The notes under the pieces: model-generated
Database searches by the model: none
Seen by the model: the letters and a program-made list of their open reading frames with translations, nothing else
What the model was told of the DNA's origin: nothing
Part shown: one piece after another, positions 6,989 to 14,650 of the stretch
How positions within the stretch are numbered: position 1 is the stretch's first letter
Layout: every line of letters starts with the position of its first letter
DNA from: Pseudomonas sp.
Lineage (GTDB): Bacteria > Pseudomonadota > Gammaproteobacteria > Pseudomonadales > Pseudomonadaceae
Assembly: GCF_030147005.1 (NCBI RefSeq)
Contig: NZ_JASLAW010000208.1
Span: 1-22,365 of the forward strand
Direction of reading: 5' to 3'
DNA: 22,365 nt
Program-made: the position numbers and the translations under genes

Positions 6989-7050
6989 CGGGCGGTGAGC
7001 GAGTCGGTTGCCGCATGCCCAATGCGGTGCTAGCTTTAGCCCACCGCCCG
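6989..7050. repeat. Inverted repeat between pilA and tRNA-Thr
   Basis: CGGGCGGTG (6989-6997) and CACCGCCCG (7042-7050) are perfect 9-base complements. The right arm includes the first five bases of the tRNA. A small hairpin, CCGCAT/ATGCGG (7011-7016 and 7022-7027), sits inside the loop and may serve as a weak pilA terminator, although no T-run follows it. The outer arms could alter tRNA precursor folding or be chance in GC-rich DNA. Confidence 0.4.
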
Positions 7051-7121
7051 TGTAGCTCAGCCGGTAGAGCAGCGCACTCGTAACGCGAAGGTCGCAGGTT
7101 CGATTCCTGTCTCGGGCACCA
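7046..7121 (+). tRNA. tRNA-Thr (anticodon CGT)
   Basis: This 76-base cloverleaf starts GCCCGTGTAGCTCAG and ends with the encoded CCA. The T-arm is recognisable as GGTTCGATTCC and the D-arm as GCTC...GAGC. The anticodon loop CTCGTAA places CGT at 7079-7081, reading ACG threonine codons. The acceptor stem has a T-T mismatch at pair 6-67, and the anticodon stem has A-C at 31-39 and G-A at 27-43. The last also occurs in the E. coli counterpart. A tRNA-Thr directly after pilA is the arrangement known from P. aeruginosa, where this junction is a site of pilin gene exchange. Confidence 0.95.
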
Positions 7122-7269
7122 AGGCAACACTAGTTTCAAAGGCAATGTTTTCAGTTGATCCCAGAATGGTTCTGAAGGCCAGACGAGCCGGCATTCGCGC
7201 CTGCTCTTTCGTATCTGCACAACCTTGATGACCCAGATGCATCCCCATTCCTCGATCTAAGAGAACGAC

Positions 7270-7575
7270 ATGACCACGACTGAGATGACCCAGGAAGTTC
7301 GGCACCAGACAGCTCTCGACAAATACATCGAGGCAACGCCGCAGCTTAAAGAAGAGATCAAGGACCTGAGCGCTGATGACCAGCGTGATCAGATTCAGTG
7401 GGCATTTGAGGACGAGGCAGAGAGCCAGAACCTCCAGCCTTGGGAACTGACCCTCAAGTACACCTCCACACCGGAAGAGTTCGAAGCCGCACGGCTGGCC
7501 TTGCACAAGGAGGCCGCCGACGTGCTGGGTGTCGAATGGGACGAGTACTGCGAGATGAATAACCTTGTAGTTTAA
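7270..7575 (+). CDS. DUF6388-like small acidic protein
   Basis: This 101-aa acidic protein starts MTTTEMTQEVRHQTALDKYI. It is predicted mostly helical, with no signal or membrane segment. A cysteine near the end (EYCEMNNLVV) is the only one. The pattern ALDKYIEATPQLKEEI...EEFEAARLALHKEAADVLG resembles the DUF6388 family found mainly in Pseudomonas, an assignment made from memory. The ATG at 7270 has AGAG about seven bases upstream. Its base composition, with many AAG/GAG codons and lower GC, differs somewhat from its neighbours. It is a single gene between tRNA-Thr and a REPIN, in a region that varies between strains. Function is unknown. Confidence 0.75.
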   Translation: MTTTEMTQEVRHQTALDKYIEATPQLKEEIKDLSADDQRDQIQWAFEDEAESQNLQPWELTLKYTSTPEEFEAARLALHKEAADVLGVEWDEYCEMNNLVV

Positions 7576-7584
7576 AAGCAACCC

Positions 7585-7682
7585 GTAGGAGCGAGCTTGC
7601 TCGCGAAAAACTTGAAGGCACCGCGTGCACTCAGAGATCACGCGTTTTCGTTAACGTTTTTCGCGAGCAAGCTCGCTCCTGC
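7585..7682. repeat. REPIN: inverted pair of REP sequences
   Basis: The left arm (7585-7611) starts GTAGGAGCGAGCTTGCTCGC and ends in GAAAAAC. The right arm (7656-7682) is its reverse complement with a single mismatch over 27 bases. Each arm is itself a palindrome, and 44 bases lie between. This is the REPIN layout described in fluorescent pseudomonads, mobilised in trans by RAYT transposases; none is encoded in this window. It lies between the DUF6388-like gene and the convergent nadC, where it could also act as a bidirectional hairpin at transcript ends. Confidence 0.9.
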
Positions 7683-7694
7683 AGTCAAGGCTCT

Positions 7695-8543
7695 TTAGAT
7701 ACTGAGCCGCATCGACAAATCCACTGCCTTCACATCCTTGGTCATCGCGCCAATGGAGATGTAGTCCACGCCGGTCTCGGCGATGGGCAGCAGGGTGCTT
7801 TCATTGATCCCGCCGCTGGCTTCCAGCTTTGCCTTGCCCGCATTCAGCCGCACGGCTTCGCGCATGTCGTCCAGGCTCAGTTCATCGAGCATGATGATGT
7901 CGGCGCCCGCCGCCAGTGCTTCGCGCAATTCCTCCAGACTCTCCACTTCGACTTCCACCGGCTTGCCCGGGGCGATTTTGTGGGCGGCACCGATTGCCTG
8001 GGCGATGCCCCCGCATGCGGCAATATGGTTTTCCTTGATCAGGAAAGCGTCATACAACCCGATGCGATGATTGTGGCAACCGCCGCAGGTGACTGCGTAT
8101 TTCTGTGCCAGGCGCAGGCCCGGCAATGTCTTGCGCGTGTCCAGCAGCTTGACCTGGGTGCTGGCGACGAAATCCGCCAGGTATTGGGCGCGGGTGGCTA
8201 CGCCTGACAGCATCTGCAGGAAATTCAGCGCACTGCGTTCACCGGTGAGCAGCGAACGGGCCGGACCTTCAAGGTGAAACAGCGGCTGGTTGGGACTGAC
8301 ACGTTCACCATCGACCACCTGCCAGTGCACGGCGACTCGCGGGTCCAGTTGGCGGAACACCGTATCCACCCAGGCGGTTCCGGCGATAACGGCCGCATCG
8401 CGGGTAATGATCGTAGCCTTGGCCAGCCGTTCGGCCGGGATCAACTGTGCGGTGATATCACCATTGCCGATGTCTTCCAGCAGTGCGCGGCGCACGTTGG
8501 CATCGATTTCGGCGGTGAGGTCGGCAAGACGGAGGTTCGGCAT
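7695..8543 (-). CDS. nadC: Nicotinate-nucleotide pyrophosphorylase (quinolinate phosphoribosyltransferase, carboxylating)
   Basis: NadC converts quinolinate and PRPP to nicotinate mononucleotide, CO2 and PPi in de novo NAD synthesis. The 282-aa product has the N-terminal LLEDIGNGDITAQLIP segment, ERSALNFLQMLSGVAT, the active-site stretch LLDTRKTLPGLRLAQKYAV, GGCHNHRIGLYDAFLIKENH with substrate-binding basic residues, VEVEVES, IIMLDELS, and LEASGGI near the end. Length is normal. The ATG at 8543 has GGAG six bases upstream; the longer frame to 8609 has no site. It is a single gene, convergent with the DUF6388-like gene and divergent from the DUF1631 gene. Confidence 0.96.
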   Translation of the reverse strand: MPNLRLADLTAEIDANVRRALLEDIGNGDITAQLIPAERLAKATIITRDAAVIAGTAWVDTVFRQLDPRVAVHWQVVDGERVSPNQPLFHLEGPARSLLTGERSALNFLQMLSGVATRAQYLADFVASTQVKLLDTRKTLPGLRLAQKYAVTCGGCHNHRIGLYDAFLIKENHIAACGGIAQAIGAAHKIAPGKPVEVEVESLEELREALAAGADIIMLDELSLDDMREAVRLNAGKAKLEASGGINESTLLPIAETGVDYISIGAMTKDVKAVDLSMRLSI

Positions 8544-8570
8544 AACAGGCTCCACAAACAAAGTGCCGCA

Positions 8571-8576
8571 ATTATA
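8571..8576 (-). promoter_or_regulatory. -10 element of the nadC promoter
   Basis: On the minus strand this is a perfect TATAAT, 27 bases before the nadC ATG. A start site near 8564 would give a leader of about 20 bases. The -35 position holds only a poor match (TGGGTT at 17-base spacing). The rest of the 246-base nadC/DUF1631 intergenic region shows no other feature I can support. Confidence 0.5.
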
Positions 8577-8789
8577 GGGGCTGCGTGGTTTTGAACCCAG
8601 GCTCGTCACTCATTTACCGCGCAGGGGCAGAGTTTGCTGGCGCAACCCCCCACATTTGCAAGATAATCTCGCGCCTTGCAATTGGCGTCATAGCTTTGAC
8701 GTCCTGATGGTGATCGGGTACGTGCAGCGCCCAAAAGGCCTGCTCGCGTTCTTTGCCCATCTCAACACCCGCCGTTTCAGGAGGCCAGG

Positions 8790-10940
8790 ATGCACAATGA
8801 CGGGAAGGTGGTGCCTATCAAGCAGGCACAGTCCACGCCATCGCCGCTCGCACGCCTACCGGTGGCGGTGGTGCAAGTGCGTGACAAAGCGGCTCAGCAA
8901 CTGCAGCAGGGATTGCAGGAACTGTTCGATAACGCCGACGACACCCTGTTCGAAATGGCCGACAAGGCTCGCAGCACCGTTGACCAGCATATTTTCTTCG
9001 AGGCCATGCGCGACCTGCGCCTCAAGCGCAAGAACTTCGAACGCGTGTTCATGGAGCAACTGTTTGCCGCCTTCGCCAATCTGGGCCAGGCCAAGAGCGA
9101 CGAGTTGCATCCTGTGCCGGTGGTGTCCTACGAGGTGGCCTGTGGTACACGGGCTGATGACCGGGAAAAGGCCGTGGCGCTGGAAGCGATGCTCGGTCGG
9201 GTGCGACACCGTGACGGCCTGGCGCTCGGGCAATTGAGCGCGCGGTTGGGCGAGGTGTTGGGCAGGCGCATGAACGAGCGTGAGAACCCACTGGGCCCCG
9301 CACTGCTGTGCCAGTTTTTTCTGCAGGCGGGCCGCAGCCTGGGGGTGGAGATCCGGGTCAAGCTGATCATGCTCAAGCTTTTTGAGAGATACGTACTCAG
9401 CGATGCCGACCAGCTCTATGGCGAAGCCAATCAACTGCTGGTCGCTACCGGGGTCTTGCCTGAACTCAAGAGTGTGCCGGCCCGTCGTGCTGGCGGGCGT
9501 GTGGCTCGTGAGCTTCAGCACCAAGCCCATTCACCGGCTGCCGAACCCGCGCGGGACGAAAGCGGCCAACAGGCGTTTAGCGCATTGCAAACTTTGCTGG
9601 TCGCGGTGCGCGGCAGCGTGGCGCCGATCCTTGAAGCCAGCGCGCAACCGCAACCCATCGCCCCCCGAGACCTGCTGCGCCTGCTTTCGCATTTGCAACA
9701 ATATGTACCGGAGCCAGAGGCTGAGGACGATTTTGACCTGCGTAACCAACTTGAACAGCTGCTGACCCGAGTCAGCGTAAAGAGCGGCAAGTCGCGCGTG
9801 GTGGAGACGGCAGACGAGGATGTGATCAACCTCGTCGCCCTGCTTTTTGAGTTCATGCTCAATGACCGCAGCGTGCCCCACGGCTTCAAAGCGCTGATTG
9901 CTCGCTTGCAGATTCCAATATTGAAAGTCGCCGTGCTGGACAAGAGCCTGTTTAGCTGCCCCGAGCATCCGGCACGGCGTCTGCTCAATCACATCGCCAG
10001 TGCCGCCATGGGCTGCAACCCGCAGAGCGGCTATCAACACGACAGCCTGTACCTGCGTATCGAACAGGTTATCCAGCAGCTATTGAATGAGTTCGTCGAA
10101 GATCCGGCGATTTTTCAGCAGTTGCTGACGCACTTCAGCACATTCATGCAAGAAGAGCGGAAGCACAGTGAGCTGCTCGAACAGCACACCCGAGACGTCG
10201 AGGAAGGGCGGCTGCGCACCGAAGTTGCTCGCCAGCGTGTGGCACAGGCGCTGAACCGGCGGTTGTTGGGCAAAGTTCTGCCGCCGTTCGTGGTGCAATT
10301 CCTGCAACAAACCTGGAGCCAAGTACTGTTGCAGGCCGCTCTCAAGCACGGCGAACAATCGGTGCAGTGGCAGACCGGCCTGCGCACCATGGACGAGTTG
10401 ATCTGGAGCGTCAGCCTGCGCGATGACACCGAAGCGGGCCGGCATTTGCTGGAGCAGTTGCCGGGATTGCTCAAGGCGTTGCGCGACGGTTTGGCCGGGG
10501 CGGCGTTCGATCCTTTCAGCACCCGTGAGTTCTTTTTGCGCTTGCAGGCCGTGCATGTTCAAACAGGCGAAAGCGGGGAGGGCGATGGGTTGATTGAAGT
10601 CCGCGAGCCCTTCGTTCTCGGCACCCCGGAAGCCTTCGAAGACCTGCCGCCTGATGACCCGGACCTGCTCAAGATTCACTCATTGCGGGTCGGCGGTTGG
10701 GTGGAGTTCCAGCAGGACGAAGACACCGCGCTGCGGTGCAAGCTCACAGCGATCATGGCGCCGACCCAGCGCTATATTTTTGTCAGCCGCACGGGGCTCA
10801 AGGTTCTGGAAAAAACCGCCGGCCAATTGGCCATGGCTTTTAAGCGGGGCACCCTGCGCAGCCTGGACGAGGGCTTGCTGTTTGACCGTGCGCTGGCTGC
10901 GGTGATTGGCGACCTGCGTCAACTCAATCGCGGCAAGTGA
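8790..10940 (+). CDS. DUF1631 domain-containing protein
   Basis: This large cytoplasmic protein (716 aa) has no signal or membrane segments. It begins MHNDGKVVPIKQAQS and continues with FFEAMRDLRLKRKNFERVFM and other long helices. A central part contains VVETADEDVINLVALLFEFMLND and FMQEERKHSELLEQHTRDVEEGRLR, probably coiled. The C-terminal 100 residues (VGGWVEFQQDEDTALRCKLT, then RYIFVSRTGLKVLEKTA) form the conserved DUF1631 end. That part looks like a small beta-rich domain, but it lacks the RxxxR motif of c-di-GMP-binding PilZ domains. AGGAGG lies just upstream of the ATG at 8790. It precedes ampD by 61 bases on the same strand, an order I recall in other pseudomonads. Function is not known to me. 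Confidence 0.88.
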   Translation: MHNDGKVVPIKQAQSTPSPLARLPVAVVQVRDKAAQQLQQGLQELFDNADDTLFEMADKARSTVDQHIFFEAMRDLRLKRKNFERVFMEQLFAAFANLGQAKSDELHPVPVVSYEVACGTRADDREKAVALEAMLGRVRHRDGLALGQLSARLGEVLGRRMNERENPLGPALLCQFFLQAGRSLGVEIRVKLIMLKLFERYVLSDADQLYGEANQLLVATGVLPELKSVPARRAGGRVARELQHQAHSPAAEPARDESGQQAFSALQTLLVAVRGSVAPILEASAQPQPIAPRDLLRLLSHLQQYVPEPEAEDDFDLRNQLEQLLTRVSVKSGKSRVVETADEDVINLVALLFEFMLNDRSVPHGFKALIARLQIPILKVAVLDKSLFSCPEHPARRLLNHIASAAMGCNPQSGYQHDSLYLRIEQVIQQLLNEFVEDPAIFQQLLTHFSTFMQEERKHSELLEQHTRDVEEGRLRTEVARQRVAQALNRRLLGKVLPPFVVQFLQQTWSQVLLQAALKHGEQSVQWQTGLRTMDELIWSVSLRDDTEAGRHLLEQLPGLLKALRDGLAGAAFDPFSTREFFLRLQAVHVQTGESGEGDGLIEVREPFVLGTPEAFEDLPPDDPDLLKIHSLRVGGWVEFQQDEDTALRCKLTAIMAPTQRYIFVSRTGLKVLEKTAGQLAMAFKRGTLRSLDEGLLFDRALAAVIGDLRQLNRGK

Positions 10941-11001
10941 TCGCAACCGCAGGGCGGAACGCGGCATACTGGTAACACTTCGTCTCATTCAAGGAGCCTG
11001 T

Positions 11002-11565
11002 ATGCAGTTGGACCCCGTCAGCGGTTGGTTCGAGGGGATTCGCCATTGCCCTTCGCCCAACTTCAACGAGCGCCCGGCAGGCGAGATATCACTGTTAGTG
11101 GTACATAACATCAGCTTGCCCCCGGCGCAGTTTGCCACCGGCAAGGTACAAGAGTTTTTCCAGAACCGCCTGGACGCCTCGGAACATCCCTACTTTGAAG
11201 GTATTGCCGGCCTACGGGTCTCTGCGCATTTTCTGGTTGAGCGCGACGGCAAGGTGACGCAGTTTGTTGCATGCCAGGACCGGGCCTGGCACGCGGGGGT
11301 ATCCAGTTTCGACGGGCGCGAAGTGTGTAATGACTTCTCGCTGGGGGTGGAGCTGGAAGGCACGGACGAGCTGGCGTTCACCGATGCCCAATATGAAGCG
11401 CTGATTGACCTGACGCGCCAGTTGCTCGCAGCCTACCCTGCGATTACCCCCCAACGTATCTGCGGTCACAGCGACATTGCCCCGGGCCGCAAAACCGACC
11501 CGGGCCCGGCTTTTGATTGGATGCGCTTTCGCGGCGCGCTGCAGGATGGAGGACACACACAATGA
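11002..11565 (+). CDS. ampD: 1,6-anhydro-N-acetylmuramyl-L-alanine amidase AmpD
   Basis: AmpD cleaves the stem peptide from 1,6-anhydroMurNAc-peptides in the cytoplasm. It thereby recycles peptidoglycan and lowers the muropeptide signal that activates AmpR and ampC. The 187-aa product has the zinc ligands H35 (VVHNIS), H156 (GHSDIAPGRKTDPGP) and D166, plus K164 and E117 (SLGVELEG) at catalytic positions equivalent to the E. coli enzyme. The ATG at 11002 has AAGGAG five bases upstream. It overlaps ampE by four bases (ATGA), forming the standard ampDE operon. All key residues are intact, so it should be active. Confidence 0.97.
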   Translation: MQLDPVSGWFEGIRHCPSPNFNERPAGEISLLVVHNISLPPAQFATGKVQEFFQNRLDASEHPYFEGIAGLRVSAHFLVERDGKVTQFVACQDRAWHAGVSSFDGREVCNDFSLGVELEGTDELAFTDAQYEALIDLTRQLLAAYPAITPQRICGHSDIAPGRKTDPGPAFDWMRFRGALQDGGHTQ

Positions 11566-12398
11566 GTTTTCTGGTGCTGGTGCTGGCGGTATGGATCGAG
11601 AAATTCTCGGCCTTGCGGCAGCGGTTGCAGCGCGACGGCGGGTGGTTGCGAGAGCTGGCCAAGCTTGAATCGAGCCCGCGCATGGGCAAGCGGCCCTGGC
11701 TGATCCTGTTGATGCTGGTGGTGCTGCCCGTGGCGTTGCTGGGCTTGTTGCTGCTGGTGCTGGAACCCGTGGCCTATGGCTTGTTGGCGTTACCGGTGCA
11801 TTTGCTGGTGGTGATTTATAGCCTGGGCCGTGGCGATCTGCTGGCCGCGCTGGGACCGTTTCGTGATGCCTGGCGGCGTGGTGACCTGCAAGCCGCCGAG
11901 CATGTCGCCGAACGTGACCTGAAGCTGGGTGCCGACAATGGCGAGCAATTGCTTGAACGAGTTCAAGGCTATTTGCTGTGGCAGGCGTACCAGAGCTTTT
12001 TTGCGGTGATTTTCTGGTATTTCCTGCTGGGCCCGGTGGCCGTGCTGGCTTACCGCCTGCTGGCGCTGGCCAGCGAGCACAGCCAGAACCCTTTGGTGGC
12101 CGAACGCGCCACGCAATTGCGTCATGCCTTTGACTGGCTGCCGGTGCGCCTGCTGGCGGCGAGCTTTGCCTTGGTGGGCAATTTCGTCGGCGTCAGTCGG
12201 GTGATGCTCCACGAATTGCTGAGCTGGGATATCAGCGCTGCGCAGCTGGTGGAAAAAGTTGGCCTGGCCGCCGCGGAAATACTGCCGCCGGCGGTGGGCG
12301 CCGAGGGCATCAACAGCCTTGATCGGCTGTGGGAACTGCTGCTGCGCGCGGCGGTGCTGTGGTATGCCGGGTTCGCAATCTGGACCGTGTTGCCCTGA
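11562..12398 (+). CDS. ampE: Regulatory signalling modulator AmpE, membrane protein
   Basis: AmpE is an integral inner-membrane protein encoded behind ampD and implicated in beta-lactamase induction. The 278-aa product starts MSFLVLVLAVWIEKFSALRQ and has hydrophobic segments near LILLMLVVLPVALLGLLLLV, VAYGLLALPVHLLVVIYSLG, FAVIFWYFLLGPVAVLAYRL and VRLLAASFALVGNFVGVS, with one at the C-terminus (LWYAGFAIWTVLP). The central loop GPFRDAWRRGDLQAAEHVAERD is typical of AmpE/CobD-like proteins. The start overlaps the ampD stop as ATGA and has GGAGGA upstream. Length matches the family. The biochemical role is poorly known. Confidence 0.92.
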   Translation: MSFLVLVLAVWIEKFSALRQRLQRDGGWLRELAKLESSPRMGKRPWLILLMLVVLPVALLGLLLLVLEPVAYGLLALPVHLLVVIYSLGRGDLLAALGPFRDAWRRGDLQAAEHVAERDLKLGADNGEQLLERVQGYLLWQAYQSFFAVIFWYFLLGPVAVLAYRLLALASEHSQNPLVAERATQLRHAFDWLPVRLLAASFALVGNFVGVSRVMLHELLSWDISAAQLVEKVGLAAAEILPPAVGAEGINSLDRLWELLLRAAVLWYAGFAIWTVLP

Positions 12399-12404
12399 AA
12401 TAGT

Positions 12405-12427
12405 CGGCAGGGGCCACCCCCCTGCCG
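12405..12427 (+). terminator. Hairpin after ampE, probable terminator
   Basis: CGGCAGGGG (12405-12413) pairs perfectly with CCCCTGCCG (12419-12427) around a five-base loop, starting six bases after the ampE stop. The stem is strong, but what follows (TTAACCTT) is not a good T-run, so termination may be partial or only RNA-stabilising. It separates ampDE from the chemoreceptor gene. Confidence 0.55.
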
Positions 12428-12543
12428 TTAACCTTACGTTACAAAACTCCCTTTCAAATTGAGCTATATAGACAGAGCGCCAAATAGTGGCTATCTGCCG
12501 CCGCCCTGCGCCTCAATAAAAATAAAAGAAAGGGAGATTGCCC

Positions 12544-14574
12544 GTGAAGCGCTTGCTCTATCCTGCCGTCGCGTTGATGAATCGCCTGAGTTTCGGCATG
12601 AAGTTCAGTCTGATCAGCGTGCTGTTCCTGCTGCCGATGCTGGCGACCAACTACTTTCTGGTGCGTGACGCCTGGGCTGAATTCCAGGGCACCCGCATCG
12701 AACTGCAAAGCCTTGACCTGCTCGGCAGCAGCCTGGTGGTACGTCGCGAACTGGAAGCGCTCAATAACCAGGTGCAGATCAACGCCACCCTGGACCAGTC
12801 CGGCAAGGCCGGCGACCTTGAAGCCAGGATCGGTGCCTTGGAGCAGAGTGTGCTCGCCCGCGTGCAGTCACTCAGCGCGATGGCCGCCCAGCCCGAACAG
12901 GTTGCAGCCTTCGACGCCAAGCGTGACGAGCTGATCGCCGCGTTCAAGGCTCAGCAGCAGGAAACGTCACTGCTCAATAAAAGCGCGTTGATCGGCAAAT
13001 TGCTCAACCAGGCCCAGATACTCAGCCAGATTATCGCCAGTCAATCCGGCTTGAGCGGTGATTCGCAGAGCGATCTGCGCCAGCTCAGCGAGCTGATTAC
13101 CGCCGTCACCCCGCAAGTCACCCAATTGCTCGGGGAGGGCCGTGCGATGGGCGCGTACTCCCTGGGCCAGGGCTTTATCAATTCATCCTCCAGCACACGT
13201 TTTGACGAACTGCTGCAGCAGTTGGAAAAGCTCCAGGGCGAATATGGCTTGAAGTTGCAGGATGCGCTCGGTGCCAGCAATGCCGCGCACGCGGCGCTCG
13301 ATACCGCTGCACATGCCAGCCAGGCCAGCCTCAAAGAGGGCGCTGAGTTGTTCGAAGAACAAGTGGTGGTGGCTGAAACCCTGGACGCGCCCTGGCAGGG
13401 CTTTTACGACAGCGTCAGTCAACTGATGGCCAAGACCTACCAACTGGATGACGCCACCCTGGCATTTCTCAAGCAACAACTGGAGCAGCGTCTGGCACAA
13501 AAACGCCTGCACATGGTGTTGTTGGTCACGGCCCTGGTGGCGGTGTTCGCGCTGATCTTCTACTTGTATGCAGGCTTCTATGCTTCCACGCGCACGACCT
13601 TGCGCAGCCTTGGGGCGATGATGGAGAAGGTGGCGGCCGGCGATATGACGGTCACGTTCGTCGCCGAAAGTCGCGATGAGCTGGGGGATCTGGGCCAGGT
13701 ATTCAATGGTACGGTGGCCAAGATCCACGACCTGATCGAGCGCGTCGGGCACACGGTCGGCCAGGTCGAGTTGCAGGCCGGGCAAGTGCAGGCGGTCTCG
13801 GCGCAGAGCAACCAGGCCGTATCCGGCCAGCGCAGCCAGATCGAGCAAGTGGCGACGGCAATGAACCAGATGTCATCCACCGCCCAGGAGGTGGCGCGCA
13901 GTGCCGCGGCGGCCGTCAGCAGCGCCCGCAGTGTCAACGATGAGACCGTCAGCGGCCGTGGGTTGGTGCAATCCCAGCAAGGTAGCATCACGCGCCTGGC
14001 TTCGGAGATCGATGAGTCGGTGCGGGTGATCAACCAGTTGGCCACCGACAGCCAGTCCATCAGCAGCGTCTTGGAAGTCATCAAAAGCATCGCCGCGCAG
14101 ACCAACCTGCTGGCGCTCAACGCGGCGATCGAGGCGGCGCGCGCGGGTGAGCAGGGGCGCGGTTTTGCCGTGGTGGCCGATGAAGTGCGCACGCTGGCTC
14201 GACGTACCCAGCAGTCCACCGAAGAAATCGAGCAGATGATCGGGCGCTTGCACAGTGGCGTCGGCGCAGCGGTAAAAGCCATGGGGGCCAGCCATGAGGT
14301 GGCCAGCGGCACGGTAGGCCAGTCGGAAAAGGTGCAGCAAGCGTTGGAAAACATTCTCGGTGCGGTAGGCATGATCGTCGACCAGAACCAGCAGATTGCC
14401 GCAGCCGTGGAGCAGCAAACGGCCGTCGCCCATGAGATTGATCAGAATATCGTTGCCATCAATCGTGCGGGTGAACACGCGGCGCAGGGCGCCGGCCAGA
14501 CGGAAGCGGCCAGCCGCCAGTTGTTGCTGCAGGTGGTGGAATTGAAGCAATTGATTGGCGCGTTTCGTGTGTAG
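12544..14574 (+). CDS. Methyl-accepting chemotaxis protein
   Basis: This 676-aa transmembrane chemoreceptor has TM1 near residues 15-37 (FSLISVLFLLPMLATNYFLV). A periplasmic region of about 285 residues follows, almost wholly helical (Gln/Leu/Ala-rich). TM2 is at about 322-346 (MVLLVTALVAVFALIFYLYA), then a HAMP domain with AAGDMTVTFVAESRDELGDL. The cytoplasmic signalling domain has the conserved hairpin tip at about 519-555 (QTNLLALNAAIEAARAGEQG, then GFAVVADEVRTLARR). No CheR/CheB-binding pentapeptide is present at the C-terminus (IGAFRV). The start is GTG at 12544, seven bases after AGGGAG; the TTG at 12538 is too close to that site. The ligand is not recognisable; the sensor is a long helical bundle rather than a Cache domain. 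Confidence 0.93.
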   Translation: MKRLLYPAVALMNRLSFGMKFSLISVLFLLPMLATNYFLVRDAWAEFQGTRIELQSLDLLGSSLVVRRELEALNNQVQINATLDQSGKAGDLEARIGALEQSVLARVQSLSAMAAQPEQVAAFDAKRDELIAAFKAQQQETSLLNKSALIGKLLNQAQILSQIIASQSGLSGDSQSDLRQLSELITAVTPQVTQLLGEGRAMGAYSLGQGFINSSSSTRFDELLQQLEKLQGEYGLKLQDALGASNAAHAALDTAAHASQASLKEGAELFEEQVVVAETLDAPWQGFYDSVSQLMAKTYQLDDATLAFLKQQLEQRLAQKRLHMVLLVTALVAVFALIFYLYAGFYASTRTTLRSLGAMMEKVAAGDMTVTFVAESRDELGDLGQVFNGTVAKIHDLIERVGHTVGQVELQAGQVQAVSAQSNQAVSGQRSQIEQVATAMNQMSSTAQEVARSAAAAVSSARSVNDETVSGRGLVQSQQGSITRLASEIDESVRVINQLATDSQSISSVLEVIKSIAAQTNLLALNAAIEAARAGEQGRGFAVVADEVRTLARRTQQSTEEIEQMIGRLHSGVGAAVKAMGASHEVASGTVGQSEKVQQALENILGAVGMIVDQNQQIAAAVEQQTAVAHEIDQNIVAINRAGEHAAQGAGQTEAASRQLLLQVVELKQLIGAFRV

Positions 14575-14650
14575 GAATTATTGCCGGAAACGCTAAGTCA
14601 ATGGCGCGCCTTGGACCGATGGGCGTGGGTGCGGCGCTGCATGATCCCGC

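Noticed and set aside
7122..7700. Integrative element using tRNA-Thr as attachment site
   Set aside because: No integrase gene and no repeat of the tRNA 3' end is seen downstream; only one small gene and a REPIN are present.
12470..12543. Sigma-28 flagellar promoter before the chemoreceptor
   Set aside because: No TAAA-N15-GCCGATAA-like match is present. TATATA at about 12465 has no -35 at suitable spacing.
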